A stretch of DNA of 43,282 bases from Fortiea sp. LEGE XX443 (GTDB taxonomy: Bacteria; Cyanobacteriota; Cyanobacteriia; Cyanobacteriales; Nostocaceae): contig NZ_JADEXZ010000053.1 of the NCBI RefSeq assembly GCF_015206815.1, forward strand, positions 1 through 43,282, written 5' to 3'. Positions 28,448 through 35,513 of this stretch are shown here, one piece after another; the stretch's first letter is position 1; each line of letters opens with the position of its first letter. Made by a program: the position numbers and the translations under genes. The notes below the pieces were generated by a model. It made no database searches, was not told the DNA's origin, and saw only the letters and a program-made list of their open reading frames with translations.

Positions 28448-29570
28448 TTTACCGAAGAGCAGCCTACAATGGCAACAATGTCCTATGTACGGGTTCCCGA
28501 ACTCTTAAAAGAAAGCAGGAGGCAGTACCTCGGCTTCTCCTGTGGTCGCCGAGCGTTCGCGCAGCGGCGACCGGGGGCAGGAGGCAGAAGGCTAAAAGAC
28601 ATTTCAGACTTCACACTTCAGTAAGCGGAAGTTCACTTAAGTATAAGTACCTAATTATGTTTAATTTTCCGATTGTCTTGCGGAAGTTACGAATATTTCT
28701 ATATGGTCAACTTTATTTGCAAAGCTTGGAAATTGTTATAGAACAGTAATCAGGGATCTGCTAGAGAGTAACAATACCAAGATCAAAAAACCATCACATC
28801 CCGAAAACCGTGAAATATCTGGACGAGAAGAAAACCTTAAGTAATTGTGTAAAAATTTGAGGAATTGCCCAAAATCAGCGACATATTTTTATGTATGCTG
28901 ACCACATAATTGCTAACTGCGGTTTACAACAAGCTAGTAGAGAATCCTGGGAATACTTAAAATTAGCGACTTCAAGAACTAAGTCTTGATCTACCGCCAC
29001 TAAAGTTTTCTCTTCTGTATCTTGACAATCCAAGACAATTGCTTGCCAGTTTGTTGTTCTAGACAGATAATGGTTGTCTGCACGGATGATGGTGTCTGGT
29101 ATCGCCAAGCAAATTTGCAAGTCCTAAAGCGGATCATCCAAACATACTTGATAGGCAGAATGGTGGTGGAAGAATTTGCATTTTTAACCCATCCTTTGCC
29201 GGAAAATCCCTTACTTGCTTGTTAACATCTGATAAGGCTTCACGTCCACAGGATATAGTAAAGCAGTAAGCTGATGAAAGTGTGGGTTGTTATAAAGCTA
29301 GGGTCATCTGGAGCCAACACTTACTTGTGAATGGAGATGATTATTATTTAATCAGTGTTTTTTCACCCCCCACTTTCAAAGCGATATATAATAGCGCATT
29401 ATAAATACTACTGCTCTACGTATCCTTACCGGACTTCTGCCAATGAGCTAGTGGTCTTAAACAAAGTGACAACCACTTTTGAGACTTCGAGGAACCAAAG
29501 GCAAGTTAAGTGGGAAAAAAGACAAAATCTCAATAATCCACCATATTAAGGATAACCATTCAAGACCTTG
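28448..29570. other. Long divergent intergenic region upstream of groESL and the response regulator
   Basis: About 1.1 kb without a gene I can defend. It has to contain the groESL promoter (minus) and the response-regulator promoter (plus). Two overlapping opposite frames exist, 28875-29120 (minus, 81 codons) and 29022-29225 (plus, TTG, 67 codons). The plus frame ends with a plausible-looking segment (EEFAFLTHPLPENPLLAC) but lacks a ribosome site and any family I know; either could be a gene relic. The hairpin element at 28544-28572 lies close to groES. Confidence 0.5.
28544..28572. repeat. Strong hairpin repeat with a TTCG loop
   Basis: GGTCGCCG (28544-28551) pairs with CGGCGACC (28565-28572). 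Inside, GCG-TTCG-CGC (28553-28562) adds three pairs and a TTCG tetraloop. It is GC-rich in an AT-rich spacer and flanked by GGCAGGAGGCAG-type sequence, so it looks like an inserted dispersed palindrome. It is about 100 bp upstream of the CIRCE element. Confidence 0.75.
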
Positions 29571-30248
29571 ATGGACCGAAGCGCGACAAGTGCCACTGCT
29601 ATGAAAGAGCCCAGCATGAAAGATCACAAACGCCTTTTACTGATTGATGACGACCCTAACCTCATCTTGCTGGTGAAGGATTACTTGGAATTTAGAGGAT
29701 ATGAAGTTGTCACTGCTGAAAATGGACGCGAAGCTCTGGAAATTCTAGAGCATGATGTTCCAGATATGATCATCTGTGACGTGATGATGCCGGAAATGGA
29801 CGGTTACACTTTTGTAGAACAAGTCCGGCAAAACGAACGAACTGGTTGGATTCCCGTTCTCTTCCTATCAGCCAAGGGACAAAGTGCAGACCGGGTGAAA
29901 GGTTTAAATAAAGGTGCTGATGTCTATATGGTCAAGCCCTTTGAACCAGAAGAACTCGTTGCACAAGTAGAATCTTCGCTGAAACAAACTATCCGTTGGA
30001 AGGAACACCAAGCCAAAGGAGGAGAAAACGGTTCCCGGATTCAGGTTCCCTTCGATGTGCAATTAACCCCAACTGAACTGAAAGTAGTACAGTTTGTTGC
30101 TAGGGGTTTAGCTAACCGAGAAATTGCTGAAGAATTAAATGTCAGCCAGCGTACAGTTGAAAGCCATGTGTCCAATATGTTGGGCAAAACCAATCTCCAT
30201 AACCGCACCGAACTAGCACGGTGGGCGATTGAAAATCAAATGGCTTAA
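29571..30248 (+). CDS. NarL/LuxR-type response regulator
   Basis: Two-component response regulator of 225 residues. The receiver domain (about 19-140) has the acidic pocket Asp26-Asp27-Asp28 (LLIDDDP), phosphoacceptor Asp70 (IICDVMMPEMDG) and the conserved Lys in VKPFEPEE. The C-terminal LuxR-type helix-turn-helix (about 160-222) contains LTPTELKVVQFVARGLANRE and VSQRTVESHVSNML. No histidine kinase is adjacent, so the partner is unknown. It resembles the conserved cyanobacterial/plastid Ycf29 type, which I offer only as a possibility. The ATG at 29571 follows a TTG codon; a second in-frame ATG at 29601 is also possible. A terminator overlaps the stop codon. Confidence 0.9.
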   Translation: MDRSATSATAMKEPSMKDHKRLLLIDDDPNLILLVKDYLEFRGYEVVTAENGREALEILEHDVPDMIICDVMMPEMDGYTFVEQVRQNERTGWIPVLFLSAKGQSADRVKGLNKGADVYMVKPFEPEELVAQVESSLKQTIRWKEHQAKGGENGSRIQVPFDVQLTPTELKVVQFVARGLANREIAEELNVSQRTVESHVSNMLGKTNLHNRTELARWAIENQMA

Positions 30249-30279
30249 AAAGCTGTCAGCATTCAGCCGTCAGCTTTTT
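30247..30279 (+). terminator. Intrinsic terminator of the response-regulator gene
   Basis: AAAAAGCTG (30247-30255) pairs with CAGCTTTTT (30271-30279), a 9-bp stem ending in five Ts. The stem begins inside the stop codon, so termination is tightly linked to the gene end. Confidence 0.8.
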
Positions 30280-30771
30280 ACTGTTTAACTGACCGCTGAT
30301 AGCTGATAGCTTAATAACAAGCTTGCTGCTTTGGGGGATAAATTGATAAACATCTCTCTTGAGAGTTTATTGAGGTAGGTTAAGGCGCTTTGAATTGGTA
30401 AAGCTGTTTTTTGCAAGTTAAAGCAGAAAATAGCTAAATTTTGATAAATCGTGCCTATCTAAGCAATATCGCACCCCATCGAAAATCCAGTGATCCCAAG
30501 ACAATTGACTTCAGCAGCCATTACTGCCTAATAGTTATTGAATGCACGGGACAAATGGCATGATTGCATCTACCCTCCTTGGGGTATCTCATGATTTTTA
30601 TCCTGTGTTGTGAACGATAGTTCTTTGTCAGACGCATCAGTGCTAAGACATAACCAGAGCGCGAAAATGGTGAATTCTGCAACATCCACTGCATCACTCT
30701 GCCCAAAGACTAAAAGCGATCGCCCTAACATCATAAGTGCGATCGCTTTTAGTTTAAATTCACAATCCAGC
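30280..30771. other. Intergenic region between convergent genes
   Basis: Roughly 490 bp between the response regulator (+) and the DUF3386 gene (-). No gene or RNA could be supported. It contains a HIP1-armed hairpin (30709-30753) near the DUF3386 end and a few short GCTGATAGC-type repeats near 30295-30310. Confidence 0.5.
30709..30753. terminator. 15-bp hairpin built from two HIP1 sites
   Basis: ACTAAAAGCGATCGC (30709-30723) and GCGATCGCTTTTAGT (30739-30753) are perfectly complementary around a 15-base loop. It lies 19 bp past the stop codon of the DUF3386 gene (minus). Each arm contains a full GCGATCGC, so the structure shows HIP1 palindromes arranged as a larger inverted repeat. No long T-run follows on the minus strand. 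Confidence 0.6.
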
Positions 30772-31425
30772 TTAAGCCACAGGTTCCAACAACTTAATAT
30801 TTGAGAAAATAAATTCTTGAATATTCAGTTGTCCGTTGATTTCGGTGCGAATTTCCCGACGATTGAGAATGAAATACTGACCTACCTTTTCATATTCATC
30901 GGTGAATTCACTTCTCCCACCCTTTTGTTCGCCAGTTTTGGGATCATGGTAAACAGAGTCATAGGTGTGAGACAAATATCCTTCTCCAGTATCATGACTG
31001 CTGAAGGTATTGATGGTTACGACAACGCCATGAATTTGACGGTGAACGAGACATACTTCATTATTGCGGATTTTGTATTTATCGCCAGCGGCCTTACCAC
31101 CCATCAAAATCTCAACTGCATCGCTTAAGTCGGTGTCACCATAGCTAAAGGTATTTTCGCCGTGGGTGGCTTCAAAGCTGCGACGGATGCGGTGAATAGC
31201 AATTTCCCAAGCTTGACCGTGAATGGCCTTTTTTACTTCCTCATCTTCTACTTCGATTACTTCTGCCTTAAGATCAGCGTTGATAATCACTTTACCTGTA
31301 GTAACTTTATCGTCATACTTATAGGTAACATCTGCGGTATAACCGGGGAAATTATTATCCCATGTGTAACGGTTTTCATAAGCAGCCCGGAAAAGTTCCT
31401 GAGCAGAGAGTTGTGTAACTGTCAT
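30772..31425 (-). CDS. DUF3386 family protein
   Basis: 217-residue protein of a cyanobacterial family without known function, recognised as DUF3386-like from its overall pattern (SAQELFRAAYENRYTWDNNF, then alternating strands such as VTYKYDDKVTTGKVIINADL). No signal peptide, membrane helix, cysteine cluster or nucleotide motif is visible; it looks like a soluble beta-rich protein. The ATG at 31425 has a good ribosome site (AGGAG, about 7 bases upstream). It is divergent from the GAF-LuxR regulator, starting about 110 bp away, so the two may share control. Confidence 0.8.
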   Translation of the reverse strand: MTVTQLSAQELFRAAYENRYTWDNNFPGYTADVTYKYDDKVTTGKVIINADLKAEVIEVEDEEVKKAIHGQAWEIAIHRIRRSFEATHGENTFSYGDTDLSDAVEILMGGKAAGDKYKIRNNEVCLVHRQIHGVVVTINTFSSHDTGEGYLSHTYDSVYHDPKTGEQKGGRSEFTDEYEKVGQYFILNRREIRTEINGQLNIQEFIFSNIKLLEPVA

Positions 31426-31517
31426 GTGCTTCTCCTAGCGTATCCAGTGATAATAGCGTTTTATTGTTGCTGGTATTAGCATAGAAGTAATTGTTGAGTA
31501 GAGCATAGTCCCCAATG

Positions 31518-31538
31518 GGGTACACTTTGGGTACACTT
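31518..31538 (+). promoter_or_regulatory. Direct repeat directly before the GAF-LuxR start codon
   Basis: GGGTACACTT occurs twice, at 31518-31527 and 31529-31538, with an 11-bp period (about one helical turn), ending right at the ATG at 31539. This is what an autoregulatory site for a DNA-binding dimer might look like. It is inference only; if the start were at 31515 the repeat would be coding. Confidence 0.35.
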
Positions 31539-32204
31539 ATGGCTAATTCTCTTCATGCTGTATTTCAGGCGATCGCTAGTGTCCGTAATGAGCAAGAATT
31601 ACATCTCACTCTTAAGGATAAAATTGGCGACCATTTTTGTGTACAGCATTGGGGTATCTATCTCCTAGATGATCAAACACCAACCGAGATTGATGTTCCT
31701 GCTATTCCCGCAGTCTGTTTAGAAGGGAATCCTGTTGGCCGCTACGTCGTTGAGCGTCATGCGCCCGCCCACGAGCAATTGCTATTATCTCCTGGAGACT
31801 GGAAACATTTTTGCTCCCGTTCTGACCACGAACACGTTATGACTGGGCCAATTGTTTGTGATGGTCAGTTAATCGGTACATTACACCTAGCACGCGATCG
31901 CGGCAAGCCTGCCTTTGATGGCAACGATTTAGCTGACTTGAGTGCTGTATGCTTGCATTTATCAGCCAAACTTGCAACTTTAAGGGCAAAACCTACAACT
32001 TCACCTTTAGTTAGTCGGCTAACACCACGAGAGATAGAAATTGCTGAGTTGGTAGCGCAAGGTTTAACTAATGCAGAAATTGGCGAAAGACTCTGGATTA
32101 CGCAAAACTCTGTGAAGCAAGCCTTAAAGCGGATGTTTCGCAAGCTAGAAGTCTCAGCACGAGCGGAAATGGTGGCGAAGTTACAGGATGTTTTGGTTTC
32201 GTAG
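31539..32204 (+). CDS. GAF-LuxR transcriptional regulator
   Basis: A one-component regulator of 221 residues: an N-terminal GAF-like sensing domain (about 5-145, HWGIYLLDD and GTLHLARDRG) and a C-terminal LuxR-type helix-turn-helix (about 160-218, LTPREIEIAELVAQGLTNAE then WITQNSVKQALKRMFRKLEV). The helix-turn-helix half resembles the small redox-linked PedR regulators of cyanobacteria, which is a hint only. There is no receiver domain, so the signal is probably a small ligand or redox state sensed by the GAF part. I favour the ATG at 31539 (MANSLHAVF); an ATG at 31515 would add eight residues that consist mostly of a repeated GGGTACACTT sequence. Confidence 0.85.
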   Translation: MANSLHAVFQAIASVRNEQELHLTLKDKIGDHFCVQHWGIYLLDDQTPTEIDVPAIPAVCLEGNPVGRYVVERHAPAHEQLLLSPGDWKHFCSRSDHEHVMTGPIVCDGQLIGTLHLARDRGKPAFDGNDLADLSAVCLHLSAKLATLRAKPTTSPLVSRLTPREIEIAELVAQGLTNAEIGERLWITQNSVKQALKRMFRKLEVSARAEMVAKLQDVLVS

Positions 32205-32280
32205 AGAATAAAGTGAGGGCAAAAATAATTACGAATTACGTTAGCGAGTCCACGAGCGTCATTACGAATTACGAATTAAT

Positions 32281-32904
32281 ATGACTCGTCCGCCCATTCT
32301 TCAACCCGGTACAAGCTATACCTTTAGCAAATATTTTGAATTGCCTTATGCGCCAGCCGACATTCTTGCAGAATTTGATTTTAAATATGAACGCAAGCGG
32401 CTGGACTTACCAAAATATGAAGATAAACTTAATTGTTTAGAATTTTTGAGCGGTTATTTGCAAAGAAATTTAACCTACGTTAACCCAATTAGTGAAACCG
32501 CAAGACGAGAAGTGTTAATTGCACCAACACTGTTAGAAATTTGTGCGGAAACTCATACTCAATTAAATATCGAATATCCTATCAATGTTAACGATCAACT
32601 CAAAGGTAGCTTTGACTATTACATCAACAGTGATGTGGGTATGTTAGTAGTGGAAGCGAAACAATCTGATTTAGGTCGAGGGTTTACTCAACTAGCAGTT
32701 GAATTAATTGCACTTGACCAATGGACAGAATCAGCAACGCCAATTTTATATGGTGCAGTGACAACAGGGGAAGACTGGCGATTTGGCATATTGCACCGCC
32801 GCAAAAAGATAATTTCTCAAGATTTGAAACTTTATCGTGTTCCTGAAGAATTGGAAGAATTGCTGCGAGTTTTGGTTGGAATTATTGTTACAAGTTTATC
32901 TTGA
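32281..32904 (+). CDS. Hypothetical PD-(D/E)xK nuclease-like protein
   Basis: 207-residue protein, name unknown. It carries a pattern typical of PD-(D/E)xK nuclease folds: Glu86 in an N-terminal helix (APTLLEICAE), then Asp112 (GSFDYYI), then Glu125-x-Lys127 (MLVVEAKQSD), then Gln137 in a helix (GFTQLAVELIAL). All catalytic positions are therefore present, so it could be an active nuclease, though many such stand-alone proteins are uncharacterised. No membrane segment. It starts 76 bp after the GAF-LuxR gene; the spacer is ATTACGAATTACG-type repeat. ATG without a strong ribosome site. The catalytic reading is inference from pattern. Confidence 0.75.
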   Translation: MTRPPILQPGTSYTFSKYFELPYAPADILAEFDFKYERKRLDLPKYEDKLNCLEFLSGYLQRNLTYVNPISETARREVLIAPTLLEICAETHTQLNIEYPINVNDQLKGSFDYYINSDVGMLVVEAKQSDLGRGFTQLAVELIALDQWTESATPILYGAVTTGEDWRFGILHRRKKIISQDLKLYRVPEELEELLRVLVGIIVTSLS

Positions 32905-32931
32905 TAAAAAACATTGATCTTTAATAAAAAT

Positions 32932-32951
32932 TCCCTCCAGATGAGGAGGGA
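32932..32951 (+). terminator. 7-bp GC-rich hairpin after the nuclease-like gene
   Basis: TCCCTCC (32932-32938) pairs with GGAGGGA (32945-32951) around AGATGA, 27 bp past the stop codon. There is no T-run after the stem, so it is a modest candidate. Confidence 0.5.
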
Positions 32952-32975
32952 TTGAATATGTGAGAAATTAACTTT

Positions 32976-33099
32976 TAAGTAGAAAGGTGCAAATAAACCG
33001 AACTATGTAACGGAAAGTAAAGTAGCTTGAAAACCTCTTCCCTTCTGCCCTCTGCCTCCTGCCTTGTCATAACGACAATTTTTAACACCGACCTACTTA
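32976..33099 (+). mobile_element. MITE-like element, copy 2 (124 bp)
   Basis: Same ends (TAAGTAG, CTACTTA) and same sequence as copy 1 except for a single 7-base difference: one TTCTGCC unit instead of two. It ends 9 bp from the stop codon of the porin gene, so it may supply that gene's 3' end. No coding capacity. Confidence 0.82.
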
Positions 33100-33108
33100 T
33101 CTAAAAAA

Positions 33109-34851
33109 CTAGAACAGGAATGTAGTCCGAATGATGCCAGTGTAGATAGTATCGTTGTTACTGTTATGTTCGGGGTTAAATATCACCAGCAATCCGGGTG
33201 TGATGGAGATATTGTTATTTACTTGGTAGCGATACAATGCTTCTATCCGGTAGGATGTATCACTGTCTTCACGGCGAGCAATACCACCAGTTGTGCCAAA
33301 GTCATTGTTTGTTACTTTGGGTGGTTGACCGAATATGATACCACCTAAGCTGCCTTTTTTACCCAAGTCAGGAAAAGCGAGAGTAACTGCCCAATTCCAG
33401 ATATCTGCTTGATCACCACGATTGACGTTAGGTGCAAATGTAGTTTCAGCGATCGCCTGAGTATACCCCACCCAACCAGACAAAACAAATTTCGGGTTCA
33501 CACGATAGCTGGTTTGGAAACTGTAGTGATTGGCAGAAGTGGCAATTCCACGGGGACTGTTAGGGCTATTTCCAGGGCCAGCGCCAAATGGTTGGTCAGC
33601 AAAGGAACCACCATATAATCCTGAAACCGCTACATCGTTATTAGCACCACTAAAGTATGAGTGGGCGTAGGTTAAACCCAAGGAAAGTTGTTTGTTCGGC
33701 TGGAACGCTATCTGTGCTAGAGCGCCGTAACTACCATTGAATAGTCCTGTTCCCTCAGTTACTTCATTACCTCTTCTGGCAAGATAGCCGCCAGATAAAG
33801 TAATAGCATCGCTGAGTTTGTAGTTAGCACTAACGCCTGAACCAAAACCAGCACCAGAGCCAGTATTACTAGCGCGGTAGATAGGAGAAAAACGTCCAGC
33901 GCGGGAAATAGCACCTAAGGGAATTGATGCTAACAAGGGGTTAAAGTTGTTGAAGTTGTCGTAAAATTCTCCCCCAATTGCGTCAACAATCACGTTAAGT
34001 TTGTCACCAACGGGGAAGCGATAAAATAATTTACCGAGTATGAACTGGTTATCTGTGCTGCCATCCCAAGAGAGACGGGTCATGCTTGTACCCGAAGCTG
34101 CGTTATTAACGGCGGTGTTGTTCGCTTCTAAGCGTGTTAACAGTAGGTCTTTACCGGTGAAGCTAGTAAGCAAGTTGAGACGGACGCGATCGCTAAATAT
34201 TGTATTATTTGTCAAAGGCGCACCAGTTTCTCCTGCTCTAATTCGGTCAGAGTCTATGGCTCTATTATCGCCATACACACCCCCCAGACTAAAAATTGCT
34301 TCTCCGGTGAACTTGGTTGTGGTGGAAAATTGCTGACGTTCTAAGATAGCAGTCCGGTTTTCTAGACTATCAACTCGTCCCCGGATTGCTGCTAGTGTGT
34401 CAGCAAAATCTGTTTGCAGTTTCTGTAAAGTTGCTAAGTCTTCCTTCGTCACTAAGTCTGCTGTACTGCTAGAAATCAGTTCATTGACTCGATTTAGGCA
34501 AGCATTCAAACCTGCGGCAAACTCATAGCGAGTTAGGGCGCGATTTCCTCGATAAGTGCTATTTGGGTAGCCTGCAATGCAGCCATAGCGCTCAACTAAT
34601 GATTGCAAAGCCTGGAACGCCCAATCTGTAGGTTGCACATCTGAAAGTTGGGAGACAGATGTTACCTGAGGCTGGAACTCGTTCTGCTGTTCTGGCTCAG
34701 AGCCTTCAACCTTGGTATCAAAAGCCGCATTGTCTTGTACTGGAATTTGTGCCGTCGGATTGGCAGATGCAGTTTTGGCTGCGATCGCATTCAAGCCCAG
34801 AACTAGAACTATTGGTGTTAACCACAATGAATGACGCAGAATCTTATACAT
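33109..34851 (-). CDS. SLH-OprB family outer-membrane porin (iron-uptake-porin type)
   Basis: 580-residue outer-membrane protein. A signal peptide (about 1-30, cut near ASA/NP) precedes a polar stretch, then one S-layer-homology domain (66-125, SQLSDVQPTDWAFQALQSLV and LTRYEFAAGLNACLNR). That domain binds the peptidoglycan-linked polymer. A coiled coil (about 130-173) spans the periplasm. The rest (about 180-580) is a 16-strand-type OprB barrel ending in an aromatic residue (RTTFLF), as outer-membrane insertion requires. Homologues let small solutes and inorganic ions, including iron, cross the outer membrane. A MITE copy lies directly at its 3' end. ATG start, weak ribosome site. Confidence 0.93.
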   Translation of the reverse strand: MYKILRHSLWLTPIVLVLGLNAIAAKTASANPTAQIPVQDNAAFDTKVEGSEPEQQNEFQPQVTSVSQLSDVQPTDWAFQALQSLVERYGCIAGYPNSTYRGNRALTRYEFAAGLNACLNRVNELISSSTADLVTKEDLATLQKLQTDFADTLAAIRGRVDSLENRTAILERQQFSTTTKFTGEAIFSLGGVYGDNRAIDSDRIRAGETGAPLTNNTIFSDRVRLNLLTSFTGKDLLLTRLEANNTAVNNAASGTSMTRLSWDGSTDNQFILGKLFYRFPVGDKLNVIVDAIGGEFYDNFNNFNPLLASIPLGAISRAGRFSPIYRASNTGSGAGFGSGVSANYKLSDAITLSGGYLARRGNEVTEGTGLFNGSYGALAQIAFQPNKQLSLGLTYAHSYFSGANNDVAVSGLYGGSFADQPFGAGPGNSPNSPRGIATSANHYSFQTSYRVNPKFVLSGWVGYTQAIAETTFAPNVNRGDQADIWNWAVTLAFPDLGKKGSLGGIIFGQPPKVTNNDFGTTGGIARREDSDTSYRIEALYRYQVNNNISITPGLLVIFNPEHNSNNDTIYTGIIRTTFLF

Positions 34852-35513
34852 TTCTTTTAGCTGGTAATTTTACCACACACCTTTAGACATAAGACTACTC
34901 TAAGTATTAATACTTGATTGAAAAGTATTGCAATATACAAAAATTAGACAATTCTTTTTAGATATGTAAATTTTTTTTAAAATTTTATAGATATTTGTGT
35001 ATTAACACCTGAGTATATCAGCATAAAGTTACTCAAGCATGAAAAATAATTACAAAAACGCATTTTTTTAATGCAGTTTTAACAAGTATTGGGGTGAAAC
35101 AAGAAAGCAAAGGGAGCAGGGGGAGCAAACCCCACAACTAAAGTTAGCGAAAAGTAAGCGAAACTCCGGGTTTCCCGGCGCAAAACTTTTCAAGACAGGG
35201 GCTTCAAATAAGGACGCTTTTTTTCCTCGCCCAAGGGGCGACGCTGCTGTTATGGGCAATGGGTTCTGATGCACCTAAGTAGGTCGGGGTTAAAAATTGT
35301 CGTTATGACAAGGCAGGAGGCAGAGGGCAGAAGGCAGAAGGGAAGAGGTTTTCAAGCTACTTTACTTTCCGTTACATAGTTCGGTTTATTTGCACCTTTC
35401 TACTTAGTACCCCTGTGAAGTCAAAATTAAGATTGCTCCAGAAGCTTATAAAATTCATGCCCTTGCCACACTAATATTGAAATTAGCAGAGTAGTTAAAG
35501 CCACCCTTTGATC
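34852..35513. other. Intergenic region between porin and chaperone island
   Basis: About 660 bp. The first half is very AT-rich and should hold the porin promoter (minus). Near 35100-35270 is GC-richer repetitive DNA (GGGAGCAGGGGGAGC and related). A MITE copy occupies 35276-35406. Downstream of it only about 105 bp remain before the TPR gene, so the promoter of the chaperone island lies in or next to the element. No gene could be supported. Confidence 0.5.
35276..35406 (-). mobile_element. MITE-like element, copy 3 (131 bp, inverted)
   Basis: Reverse-complement copy of the element at 18090-18220, with two TTCTGCC units like copy 1. I see one base difference near the left end (CGGGGTTAA against CGGTGTTAA). 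It sits about 105 bp upstream of the chaperone-island TPR gene and could affect its transcription. Confidence 0.82.

Noticed and set aside
28875-29225. Two overlapping opposite short frames as genes
   Set aside because: Neither has a recognisable family or ribosome site, and they overlap each other; noted only as possible relics.
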